Shown: positions 23,626-30,926 of the stretch, one piece after another
Position numbering within the stretch: the stretch's first letter is position 1
How the letters are laid out: each line of letters starts with the position of its first letter
Assembly: GCA_017435615.1 (NCBI GenBank)
Contig: JAFSET010000096.1
Location: forward strand, 1 to 33,654
From: Oscillospiraceae bacterium
GTDB taxonomy: Bacteria > Bacillota > Clostridia > Oscillospirales > Oscillospiraceae
Direction: 5' to 3'
Length of the DNA: 33,654 nucleotides
Notes under the pieces: model-generated
The model's input: the letters and a program-made list of their open reading frames with translations, nothing else
Databases searched by the model: none
What the model was told of the DNA's origin: nothing
Translations under genes and position numbers: made by a program

Positions 23626-25061
23626 TGATCGTTCTGTATATCATATTGACCCTTTTGGCGCTGCTTCTGTCGGTGCTTCTGATCCGCACCTTTCTGTTTA
23701 GACCAAAGGCGCAAAAGCCTCTTTCCGACGAGACTGTCAGCTTTGATAAGGACGCTGCCGTCCAGGCACTGCAGCAGCTTGTGCAGTGCAAAACTATTTC
23801 TTATAACGACCACGCCCTGGAGGATGACGGGGAATTCAAAAAGCTCATCCGGCTTCTGCCCCAGCTCTACCCCCGGGTCTTTGATGTTTGTTCCATGCAG
23901 GAGCTGCCGGACCGGGCCTTGCTGCTGCGGTGGCCGGGCAAAACAGAAGCGGAGCCTACTGTGCTGATGGCCCATTACGATGTGGTGCCGGTGGACGAAG
24001 AAAAGTGGGACAAGCCCCCCTTTGCCGGTATTTTGGAGGATGGCATTCTGTGGGGCCGCGGCACACTGGACACCAAGGTGACCATGAACGGCGCCCTCAG
24101 TGCCGCAAACCACCTGATCGCCCAGGGCTTTACCCCGGAGCATGACATTTATTTCGCCTTTTCCGGCGGCGAAGAGGTCAACGGCTTAGGTGCGGTGCAC
24201 ATCGTAGACTACTTTATCAAGCACCACATCCAGCCTGCGCTGGTGGTGGATGAAGGCGGCGGCGTTGTGGAAAATGTGTTCCCCGGTGTCAAAGCCCCCT
24301 GCGGCCTGATCGGCATTGCGGAAAAGGGTATGATGAATGTGGAATACTCCGTCAAGTCCGGCGGCGGTCACGCCTCCGCACCTCCGGTAAAGACTCCCCT
24401 GACTACCCTGTCCCAGGCCTGCCTGTCCGTCATAAAGCACCCCTTCAAAATGCACCTGACCAAACCGGCGGCAGAGATGTTTGACACACTGGGCCGGCAC
24501 TCTACCTTCCTTTTCCGGCTGATCTTCGCCAATATGTGGCTGTTCAAGCCGGTTCTGGATATGATCTGCAAGTCCGGCGGCGGTGAAATGAACGCCCTGG
24601 TGCGTACCACCACAGCCTTCACCCAGGCCCAGGGCAGTGACGCCCGGAATGTGATCCCCACCCAGGCGACCCTGGTCAGCAATATGCGGCTGAACCCTGC
24701 AGAGTCCGTTGCTTCCGCCACCGCTTACCTGAAAAAGGTGGTCAATGACGAGTCCGTTTCCATCACGGTTCTGGAAAGTGCCGAGCCCAGCCCCATTTCC
24801 GAAACGGACTGCGCCGGATGGGATAAGGTCAGCGCCGCTGTGGCGGAAACCTGGCGTGGCTGCATCGTTGCGCCCTACCTGATGGTGCAATGCTCCGACT
24901 CCCGGCATTATGGCCGTCTGAGCAACCACGTCTACCGTTTCTCCGCAATGGATCTGACCGCCGAGGAACGGAAAACCATCCACGGCAACAACGAACGCAT
25001 CCGGCTGGATGCACTGTACCGCTGTGTGGAATTCTATATCCGCCTGATCAAAAAATGCTAA
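23625..25061 (+). CDS. Membrane-anchored M20 family metallopeptidase (CPS1-like)
   Basis: The protein has 478 residues. An N-terminal helix (1-26) anchors it. The catalytic region is the M20 / carboxypeptidase S type: H117 (MAHYDVV), D149 (GRGTLDTK) bridging two zincs, general base E183 with E184 (SGGEEVN), D209 (VDEGG), and H453 as the final metal ligand. H249 in 'GGGHASAPP' starts the lid/dimer domain (about 240-350). CPS1 and PM20D1 relatives cleave or condense N-acyl amino acids or dipeptides. The orientation relative to the membrane is unclear. Overlap with the upstream gene suggests it works on what the two membrane proteins carry. All metal residues are present, so it should be active. 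Confidence 0.9.
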   Translation: MIVLYIILTLLALLLSVLLIRTFLFRPKAQKPLSDETVSFDKDAAVQALQQLVQCKTISYNDHALEDDGEFKKLIRLLPQLYPRVFDVCSMQELPDRALLLRWPGKTEAEPTVLMAHYDVVPVDEEKWDKPPFAGILEDGILWGRGTLDTKVTMNGALSAANHLIAQGFTPEHDIYFAFSGGEEVNGLGAVHIVDYFIKHHIQPALVVDEGGGVVENVFPGVKAPCGLIGIAEKGMMNVEYSVKSGGGHASAPPVKTPLTTLSQACLSVIKHPFKMHLTKPAAEMFDTLGRHSTFLFRLIFANMWLFKPVLDMICKSGGGEMNALVRTTTAFTQAQGSDARNVIPTQATLVSNMRLNPAESVASATAYLKKVVNDESVSITVLESAEPSPISETDCAGWDKVSAAVAETWRGCIVAPYLMVQCSDSRHYGRLSNHVYRFSAMDLTAEERKTIHGNNERIRLDALYRCVEFYIRLIKKC

Positions 25062-25067
25062 GCACAT

Positions 25068-25096
25068 GAGGCGCACTTCCTTGCGGAGTGCGCCTC
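25068..25096 (+). terminator. Hairpin after the M20 gene
   Basis: GAGGCGCACT pairs with AGTGCGCCTC around a 9-nt loop, 7 bp past the stop. No strong T-run follows, so it may be weak or factor-assisted. Confidence 0.55.
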
Positions 25097-25117
25097 AACT
25101 AAGTTTACCCTTACAAG

Positions 25118-25179
25118 CAAGTGAAGTTTCGCCTTGCGGCGAAGTGAGCAAACTTTACTTCACTTGGTCTAAAAGACCA
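25118..25179. repeat. Nested hairpin cluster
   Basis: CAAGTGAAGT (25118-25127) pairs with ACTTCACTTG (25157-25166) and encloses the hairpin TTCGCC-TTGC-GGCGAA (25128-25143). A third hairpin, TGGTCT-AAA-AGACCA, follows at 25165-25179. This is a compact compound palindrome at the upstream edge of the AT-rich orphan genes. It does not match the ATTGC/GCAAT family. Confidence 0.65.
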
Positions 25180-25228
25180 AACTACACTGTGAACGAAGAG
25201 AGCAATCCCTCTTTTTAACATTTGCTCC

Positions 25229-25257
25229 TTGAAACGTTAAAAGAAATATGGTAAAGT
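25229..25257 (+). promoter_or_regulatory. Promoter of the zinc-ribbon gene
   Basis: TTGAAA, 17 bases, TAAAGT. A leader of about 65 nt separates it from the ATG at 25329. Confidence 0.6.
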
Positions 25258-25328
25258 ATCATTATTCCTAATGTAAATTGACGATTTTTATATTGTTTCA
25301 TAGATAAAAGCAGAAACGGGGTATATAA

Positions 25329-25904
25329 ATGGAACTGAAATCGCTACAATGTCCTAACTGCGGTGCTACTTTAGATATCGAGGATGGACTTGATACATTT
25401 TTCTGTAAGTACTGCGGTTACAAAATTTTGCTTGAAGGTCAAAGCAAAGCTGCTTACGAAGCCAAAGTGTGCGTCAAACACATGGAACACGAGGAAAGAC
25501 TGCAAGATAAACGAGATTCACATGAACGCTTCAAAATGGAGTTCGCTCAAAAAGATCAAAGGAACACTTTTTTGATTGTGTTTAGCATTTTCGGTGCCAT
25601 TATCGCACTATGCTTGATCATTTCATTGTTCGGCAATGCTGGCGCAAAAAGGCAAGAACGTGAATTGCAGGCTATTGTTGACCAAATCATGATAGACATT
25701 GAGAATGAAGATTTTGCTGAAGCATATGTAAAAGCAAATTCATTGTATTGGGATGACAGTTGGACATCTAAAGGCGAAGAGAAATGGCATGCTACCAGAA
25801 AAGAAGTCATTAAGCAGATAGAAGAAGCAGAGAAAAAAGTGACCGGAACGACGTCCAACTCAGCAGAAGATGATTCCGGTGAATTTTGGGATTGGTTTAA
25901 TTGA
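25329..25904 (+). CDS. Orphan membrane protein with N-terminal zinc ribbon
   Basis: The protein has 191 residues. Residues 1-33 are a zinc ribbon with C8-x2-C11 and C26-x2-C29 (LQCPNCG, FFCKYCG). A charged helical stretch runs to residue 78, then one hydrophobic segment (about 80-103) and a charged C-terminal coil with a Gly/Glu/Asp-rich tail ending DWFN. I do not recognise a named family beyond the common zinc-ribbon membrane proteins of Firmicutes. Base composition is visibly more AT-rich than the flanking genes, and codon use is also different (many AAA, GAA, ATT). The ribosome binding site (GGGG) is weak. It converges on the unrelated gene at 26042. It could be part of an acquired module; the function is unknown. 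Confidence 0.75.
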   Translation: MELKSLQCPNCGATLDIEDGLDTFFCKYCGYKILLEGQSKAAYEAKVCVKHMEHEERLQDKRDSHERFKMEFAQKDQRNTFLIVFSIFGAIIALCLIISLFGNAGAKRQERELQAIVDQIMIDIENEDFAEAYVKANSLYWDDSWTSKGEEKWHATRKEVIKQIEEAEKKVTGTTSNSAEDDSGEFWDWFN

Positions 25905-25970
25905 TATCCCTTAGCAGATATTTTTGCATTATCAGCTTGCATAGTTTATTTAAAGTTGGTCACCGTTTTC

Positions 25971-26010
25971 AAAACCGCCAGTTTCCATTATGAAAACTGG
26001 CGGTCTTTTC
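25971..26010. terminator. Bidirectional terminator between the two orphan genes
   Basis: ACCGCCAGTTT (25974-25984) pairs with AAACTGGCGGT (25994-26004). It is followed by CTTTT on the plus strand and TTTTG on the minus strand. Confidence 0.8.
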
Positions 26011-26041
26011 ATTGTTCATTTTGCTTTGCATTGATTCTTCT

Positions 26042-26722
26042 CTATTTTGAATCAAGTAAATTATCTGATGTTACAAGCAACATTCCGACACCTATAGATA
26101 ACAGAACCAACTGTTCTCTATATTCAGGATCATTGCATCCAATAATATACTCGCCCCATTTCACACCCAAATCAGAAGCAACTTTGTTAATCTGCATAAT
26201 CTTTTTTCTCTTACTAAATATTATGATTTCTTTGCCTGTATCATCACAATTCAAAGTAAACTCACTATTCGGCATTGAGAACTTCCGCTTATCGAAAGAA
26301 ACATTAGTACCTATTTCATATTGCCTACCTTGATTGCTAATTACGCAAGTTTGCCTTGATGAACTAAACAGTGCCTTTTTTATCTCTAATCTCGCCAATT
26401 CTCTTCCGGCTAATTCAATTACAGCACACTTTTGTTGGGAGGTTGAAGACAATGGTTTTGTTACGATAATTGGTTCATTTTCTGCGTTATATACTGCAAA
26501 GAAATTTTCATGCAAGTCATAATCCTGGGCAAATATCATATCATCCATCTTACGTTTCACTTCACGGACGATATACCTATACTTGTAAGGATATTTAGAA
26601 AGATACTCCAAATTCTTTTGTTGCTGCTTTAAAAATGCATCCTCAGTCTTCTTTCCAATTGCTTGCGCACCTGCGCCGATCAAGCTTGCCCCAGCACCAA
26701 TAACTTTTCCCAGTATGCCCAC
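26042..26722 (-). CDS. Orphan protein, possibly LURP-one/tubby-like fold
   Basis: The protein has 226 residues. A short glycine-rich amphipathic N-terminus ('GKVIGAGASLIGAGAQAIG') could touch the membrane. Residues 60-210 alternate strands in a pattern like LURP-one-related/YxjI proteins: 'FFAVYNAENEPI', 'ARLEIKKALFSSSRQT' and 'GKEIIIFSKRKKIMQI'. The assignment is by pattern and unproven. Start is GTG at 26722, with GGAGGGG upstream. The gene is AT-rich like its convergent neighbour and has a perfect-consensus promoter, which stands out in this window. No partner gene shares its strand. The function is unknown. Confidence 0.7.
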   Translation of the reverse strand: MGILGKVIGAGASLIGAGAQAIGKKTEDAFLKQQQKNLEYLSKYPYKYRYIVREVKRKMDDMIFAQDYDLHENFFAVYNAENEPIIVTKPLSSTSQQKCAVIELAGRELARLEIKKALFSSSRQTCVISNQGRQYEIGTNVSFDKRKFSMPNSEFTLNCDDTGKEIIIFSKRKKIMQINKVASDLGVKWGEYIIGCNDPEYREQLVLLSIGVGMLLVTSDNLLDSK

Positions 26723-26757
26723 ACAAACCCCTCCACTAATTCAGCATTGTGATGTTA

Positions 26758-26786
26758 ATTATATCAGTCTGAACAAATAATGTCAA
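26758..26786 (-). promoter_or_regulatory. Consensus promoter of the 26042 orphan gene
   Basis: TTGACA, 17 bases, TATAAT on the minus strand: both boxes perfect, at optimal spacing. It would give strong constitutive expression unless repressed. Confidence 0.85.
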
Positions 26787-26857
26787 ACTATAGTAAATAT
26801 AGGTAACAGGTGCCGTTTCTCGTGATCCTTTCAAATCATTTTGAGACAGCACCATTT

Positions 26858-28078
26858 TTATCGGTCAGTTTTATCCAAGCTGTAGACCCAGCGGTAGTCC
26901 TCTGTACGCAGGTAAGAGGATAAAATGTTGGCAATGGCACCCAGGGGCATGATCTGTTCGGAGGTATCGGAGATGCGCACTTCAAAATTCTCCGAAGTGA
27001 ACACTGTATTGCTTCGCATGGACCGTTCCAGTTCCTCCAGGAAGCAGGGTCCCAGCTCCAGCATAAAGCCGTAGAGCACGATCAGCCGGGGGTTTAGCAG
27101 GTTAATGGCGTTGGCAATGGCTCTGCCCAAATGGCCGGCAGCCTGAGCCACATAATGCCGGCACATCCGATCATTTTGATCCAGTGCCCAGCGCACATCC
27201 TGTACCGTCAGCGGCTTGTCCGCACGCTGCTGCAAACAAGAGATCACACCGCTTTCCAGTGCCCCCCGGAGCTGCTGCTGCAAGGCCGGCCACGCCGCAG
27301 CCGTCTCCACACAGTCCGGCTTTCCGCAGTAGCACATCCTTCCTGCTCCGCCCTCTGTCACCGTATGGCCCAGCTCACCGGCAGTGCCGTCCGCTCCACC
27401 GATGGCGTGACCGCCGGAAAAAATGGAGGTTCCAACGCCGTTGGACAGCTCCACCCATATAAAATCCTCCACATCTCTGGCCGCACCGAACCGATGCTCG
27501 GCCTGAGCAGGCAGGGTCACACTGCTGAATATTTCCGTCCGCAGATGGAAGGTCTGCTCCAAATAGGGCGCAAGAGTCTTCTCAAACCAGGTAGACCGGG
27601 GTCCTGTGTACACACTCCCCATGCTGCGGTAGCGCAGCGGATCTACCAAAGGCTTACAAATTCCGATTCCTGCAAAAAACCGGTCCTGATACTGCTGCAA
27701 AAGCGTCTGCAAGCCGGCTGTGATTTGCTCAGTCAGCGCATCCGGATGCTCCGCCCCGTAAGGCAGCTCCTGCTGCTGCAGGATGGTGCCGTCAAACTGA
27801 GACAGCACCAGGCACACCCGGTGGGCGGTGAAGGAAATACCGATGCCGCAGATGTGGCTTTTGTGGATCTCCAGCATAGTCCGCTTCCGTCCCTGACCGC
27901 TGGACCGAAAACCGGTTTCCACGATCAGCTCCTTTTCCAACAGCTCTCCGACGATGCTGCCCACGGTGGCAGGGCGGTAACCGGTCAACTCGATCAATGA
28001 GGTACGGCTCACCGGGCCCAAATGGTTGATCATATTCAAAATCAGTCTGTGTCGCTGAAAATGGTTATTTGGCTGCAT
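26858..28078 (-). CDS. ROK family transcriptional regulator (NagC/XylR type)
   Basis: This 406-residue repressor has an N-terminal winged helix-turn-helix (about 10-70, 'GPVSRTSLIELTGYRPATVGSIVGELLEKELI') and a C-terminal ROK sugar-binding domain. The domain carries 'GVGTSIFSGGHAIGGADGTAGELGH' and the zinc site 'CYCGKPDCVE'. The kinase-type 'ENDANAA' segment is 'SSVTLPAQAE', so the catalytic Asp is lost and it should regulate without phosphorylating. ROK repressors of this type bind an amino or neutral sugar (or its phosphate) and release DNA. It is divergent from the hydrolase/NagA/NagB-like operon, with a dyad between them. The gene follows AGAGGGG and its own promoter. No co-directional neighbour is near. 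Confidence 0.92.
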   Translation of the reverse strand: MQPNNHFQRHRLILNMINHLGPVSRTSLIELTGYRPATVGSIVGELLEKELIVETGFRSSGQGRKRTMLEIHKSHICGIGISFTAHRVCLVLSQFDGTILQQQELPYGAEHPDALTEQITAGLQTLLQQYQDRFFAGIGICKPLVDPLRYRSMGSVYTGPRSTWFEKTLAPYLEQTFHLRTEIFSSVTLPAQAEHRFGAARDVEDFIWVELSNGVGTSIFSGGHAIGGADGTAGELGHTVTEGGAGRMCYCGKPDCVETAAAWPALQQQLRGALESGVISCLQQRADKPLTVQDVRWALDQNDRMCRHYVAQAAGHLGRAIANAINLLNPRLIVLYGFMLELGPCFLEELERSMRSNTVFTSENFEVRISDTSEQIMPLGAIANILSSYLRTEDYRWVYSLDKTDR

Positions 28079-28108
28079 AGAACCCCTCTTTTCCTGTTAC
28101 TGATCCTT

Positions 28109-28137
28109 ACTATAACACACTTTTCCCTGTCAGGCAA
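28109..28137 (-). promoter_or_regulatory. Promoter of the ROK regulator
   Basis: TTGCCT, 17 bases, TATAGT on the minus strand, about 30 bp before the ATG. Confidence 0.65.
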
Positions 28138-28169
28138 TGAGATTTCGGAAATTTTTCGAAATATTTTCA

Positions 28170-28199
28170 CCACTTAGTTACGTTTTCGTAATTAAGTGG
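28170..28199. promoter_or_regulatory. Candidate ROK operator (long dyad)
   Basis: CCACTTAGTTACG and CGTAATTAAGTGG form a 13-bp inverted repeat with one mismatch around TTTT. The core TTAGTTAC...GTAATTAA resembles the TTAGTT...AACTAA operators known for XylR-type ROK repressors. It lies 33 bp from the regulator's -35 box, between the divergent promoters. A short T-run after the plus-strand arm makes a terminator the alternative reading. Confidence 0.6.
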
Positions 28200-28307
28200 C
28201 TTTTTCTCCGCCGAGAACCCTTCCATAGGGGTTTTGATGAAATGTACAAAATAGGGCCTGCTATTTTGACAGTTTTTCACAAGAAAACGCGGCTTTTCCT
28301 TTGGATA

Positions 28308-28337
28308 TTGACACTGGGATGAAAAAAGTGATAAAAT
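28308..28337 (+). promoter_or_regulatory. Promoter of the hydrolase/NagA/NagB-like operon
   Basis: TTGACA, 18 bases, TAAAAT. The start point would be near 28344, where a second half-site pair lies. Confidence 0.75.
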
Positions 28338-28338
28338 A

Positions 28339-28390
28339 CACTTGCGAAAGTAAGTGGAGTAAAAACCGCATCTATCTCCAGACCTTTCGC
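28339..28390 (+). promoter_or_regulatory. Operon start-point dyad and leader hairpin
   Basis: CACTT-N8-AAGTG (28339-28356) overlaps the predicted start point and shares the CACTT half-site with the 28170-28199 dyad. In RNA, GCGAAAG (28344-28350) pairs with CTTTCGC (28384-28390) around an inner GGAG/CTCC stem. Either DNA-level repression or an RNA leader is possible. The leader from 28391 to the ATG holds only the ribosome binding site. Confidence 0.45.
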
Positions 28391-28434
28391 GACGCAACAA
28401 ACAAATCTGTTATAAAGGTAAAGGAGAACACAGT

Positions 28435-29778
28435 ATGAACACACTGCAAGCCGGCTTTGGCCGGGTTAATGTCACCCCCATGCTGGGCATTGACATTGTT
28501 GGTTATTTCAAGGTTCGCAAGGCAGAAGCCGTTTTGGACGAGCTGGAGATCAACGCTTTGGCTCTGGCTTGCGGCAGCACCAAGGTGGTGCTGTTAAGTA
28601 TGGATCACCTGGGTATTCGGATGGAACTGGCTGACCGGTTCCGCCGCCACGTATCGCAGGTTACCGGCCTGCCCTATGAGGCAATTTTGATTCACTGCAC
28701 CCATACCCACACCGGTCCCAGCCTGATGCTTGACACCGGTGATGCGCTGATCGACCAATACATCTGCTTTGTTCAGCACAAAATGGCCGATGCCGCTGTG
28801 GCCGCACTGCAGGACCTGAAGCCTGCGAAAATGGGCTACGCCGTAGGCTCTGCCCCCAATATTGCCTTTATCCGCCGTTTCCGCATGAAGGACGGCTCCA
28901 TCAAGACCAATCCCGGTGTGAACAACCCGGATATCGTCGCACCCATTGGCGAGGTGGACGAACGGGTCAATGTTCTGCGCTTCGATCAGGAGGGCGGCAA
29001 GAGTCTTGTGCTGGTAAACTTCGGTGATCACCCGGATACCGTCGGCGGCTGCAAGCTCTCCTGCGACTGGCCCGGCTTTATGCGCCGCACCCTGGAGCAG
29101 GCCATTGACAACACCCGCTGTATTTTCTTCAACGGCGCTCAGGGTGATGTGAACCACGTCAATGTCCGGCCCACCGGCGGCTATCTCAACGACACCTTTC
29201 ATGATTTCGACGATGTTTCCCGTGGCTACGGTCACGCCCGGTTTATGGGCCGTGTAGTAGCAGGTGGCGTGATGCAGGTTTATGACAAAGTCTATTATCA
29301 GGATGTAGACTCCATCCGCTTTCTCCAAAAGACCCTGGAGGTTCCCTCCAACATGCCGGACCCGGCACAGATGCCGGAGGCTCACCGCATCAATGACCTG
29401 CACAACGCAGGCAAGGATGCCGAGCTGCCCTATGAGGGCATGATGCTGACCACCGTTGTGGCCGAGGCAGGACGAATGGTTCGCCTGGAGCACGGTCCTG
29501 CCAGCTTCCCCATGTACCTGACCGGCATTGCCATCGGCAGCATTGCCATTGCCGGTATCCCCGGCGAGCCCTTCACCGGCATCGGTAAAGCACTGAAGGA
29601 GGCATCCGGATGGGATCTGGTACTGCCTATGTGCCTGGTCAACGGCTCTCAGGGGTATTTCCCCATGAAGGAAGCCTACGACGAAGGCGGCTATGAAGCA
29701 AGAAGCTCCAATTTCAAAGCAGGCGTTGCTGAGCTGATCATCCAAGAGGGCACCGCACTGCTGGACAGTTTGAGGTAA
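28435..29778 (+). CDS. Neutral-ceramidase-fold hydrolase, Ser nucleophile position is Asn
   Basis: This 447-residue protein has the neutral/alkaline ceramidase N-terminal domain pattern: 'GFGRVNVTPMLGIDIVGYF', 'VVLLSMDHLGI' and the zinc motif H90-T-H92 in 'CTHTHTGPS'. A third ligand, H199, sits in 'NFGDHPD'. The expected 'GDVSPN'-type catalytic Ser segment reads 'GAQGDVNHVN' (about 234-243), with Asn240 in that place. There is no signal peptide, so it is cytoplasmic, unlike secreted ceramidases, and the C-terminal Ig-like domain of ceramidases (about 650 residues in total) is missing. It is first in an operon with NagA- and NagB-like genes. It probably hydrolyses an amide or ester of an amino-sugar-like compound; the substrate is not known. 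The ATG follows AAAGGAG. Confidence 0.82.
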   Translation: MNTLQAGFGRVNVTPMLGIDIVGYFKVRKAEAVLDELEINALALACGSTKVVLLSMDHLGIRMELADRFRRHVSQVTGLPYEAILIHCTHTHTGPSLMLDTGDALIDQYICFVQHKMADAAVAALQDLKPAKMGYAVGSAPNIAFIRRFRMKDGSIKTNPGVNNPDIVAPIGEVDERVNVLRFDQEGGKSLVLVNFGDHPDTVGGCKLSCDWPGFMRRTLEQAIDNTRCIFFNGAQGDVNHVNVRPTGGYLNDTFHDFDDVSRGYGHARFMGRVVAGGVMQVYDKVYYQDVDSIRFLQKTLEVPSNMPDPAQMPEAHRINDLHNAGKDAELPYEGMMLTTVVAEAGRMVRLEHGPASFPMYLTGIAIGSIAIAGIPGEPFTGIGKALKEASGWDLVLPMCLVNGSQGYFPMKEAYDEGGYEARSSNFKAGVAELIIQEGTALLDSLR

Positions 29779-29783
29779 CGGAT

Positions 29784-30926
29784 ATGACTGCCATCATCCA
29801 TGCAACACTGGTTATGCGTGACCACTACATTCCCGACGCTGTTCTGCTCATCGAGGACGGTCTGATCAAAGCCTTTGGTCCGGCCAAGAGCTTGCCTATT
29901 CCGGAAAGCTGTGATATCATCGATGCCAAGAGACTGTATGTGGGTCCCGGATTTGTGGATATCCACACCCACTCCGACGGCAAGGTCTTCTTCCAGGATG
30001 ACCCGGTCACAGCTTCTCAGCACCACTTAAAGCACGGCACCACTTCCCTGCTGCCTGCACTGTACACCAGTATGAACACCTACCAGTATGTACAGTCTGT
30101 GGCTGTGCTGCGGCAGGCAATGAACCGGCCGGAATGTGCCAACATCGCCGGGCTGTATATGGAAGGTCCCTATCTGAACCCCGGCTTTGGCTGCGACCGC
30201 ACCTCCAACCCCTGGGCAAACGGCGTGGTAAAATCCGCCTATCAGCCGGTGATCGAATCCGCCTGGGATCTGGCCAGGGTCTGGTGTATTGCGCCGGAAC
30301 GGGAAGATATTATGAACTTCGTCCGGGATGTGAAGGCTAAGAACCCCAACGCGGTCTTTGCGGTGGCTCACTCCGCCGCATCCCCCCAGGAAATTGAAGC
30401 ACTGATCCCCTACGGACTGAAGATCGGCACCCATCACACCAACGCCACCGGTGACCGTCCCAAGTATCCGGAATGTCGGGGCGTATGTGTCGATGAAGCG
30501 GTAAACTACAACCGGGAGATCTACGCGGAGCTGATCTGCGACTCTATGGGTATCCACGTCGATCCGTATATGCTCCGGCTGGTCCGGAAGATCAAGGGAG
30601 AAGACCGAATTATCCTGATCTCCGACGCCTATGCCTGTGATGGGCCTGTCCCCCCCGGCTATGACGGCGTGGACGACATCAACTTCGACTGGGAAGGCGA
30701 GATTGCAGGCTCCAAGATGACTTTGGATATTGCCTGCCGCAATATGATGAAGCACACCGGTGCTTCTGTGGTGGATGTGTTCCGCTACGCCTCCTACAAC
30801 CCCTCCAGAGCTGTGGGGCTTTTGGACCGTGGTGAAATTGCCGTAGGTTTACGTGCAGACCTGGTGATCTGTGATCATCAGATGAATATTCAATCTGTAA
30901 TTCTGAAAGGAGAATATGTGAAATGA
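29784..30926 (+). CDS. NagA-like amidohydrolase (N-acetylglucosamine-6-phosphate deacetylase family)
   Basis: This is a 380-residue cytoplasmic amidohydrolase of the NagA group. Metal and catalytic residues line up with NagA: H61/H63 (VDIHTHSD), E127 (MEGPYL), H196 (VAHSAAS), H217-H218 (THHTNATGD), H258 (SMGIHVD) and D281 (LISDAYACDG), the catalytic Asp. 'GDxP' in place of NagA 'NAMSP' follows H217. The C-terminal beta domain ends 'VGLRADLVICD'. It starts 5 bp after the hydrolase gene and its stop overlaps the NagB-like gene by 4 bp. In the NagA family it removes an acetyl (or other acyl) group from an amino sugar. Whether the substrate here carries a 6-phosphate is in doubt, because the neighbour lacks the phosphate motif. 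Confidence 0.88.
   Translation: MTAIIHATLVMRDHYIPDAVLLIEDGLIKAFGPAKSLPIPESCDIIDAKRLYVGPGFVDIHTHSDGKVFFQDDPVTASQHHLKHGTTSLLPALYTSMNTYQYVQSVAVLRQAMNRPECANIAGLYMEGPYLNPGFGCDRTSNPWANGVVKSAYQPVIESAWDLARVWCIAPEREDIMNFVRDVKAKNPNAVFAVAHSAASPQEIEALIPYGLKIGTHHTNATGDRPKYPECRGVCVDEAVNYNREIYAELICDSMGIHVDPYMLRLVRKIKGEDRIILISDAYACDGPVPPGYDGVDDINFDWEGEIAGSKMTLDIACRNMMKHTGASVVDVFRYASYNPSRAVGLLDRGEIAVGLRADLVICDHQMNIQSVILKGEYVK

Noticed and set aside
25118-25179. Attachment site or transposon end
   Set aside because: No integrase, transposase or duplicated flank was found.
26858-28078. ROK glucokinase
   Set aside because: The helix-turn-helix is present and the catalytic Asp segment of ROK kinases is lost.
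28170-28199. Plain terminator of a gene upstream
   Set aside because: No plus-strand gene ends upstream within 2 kb, and the position between divergent promoters favours an operator; the terminator reading stays possible but less likely.
28435-29778. Functional neutral ceramidase
   Set aside because: The Ser nucleophile region is changed, the signal peptide and C-terminal domain are missing, and the neighbours are amino-sugar-type enzymes.
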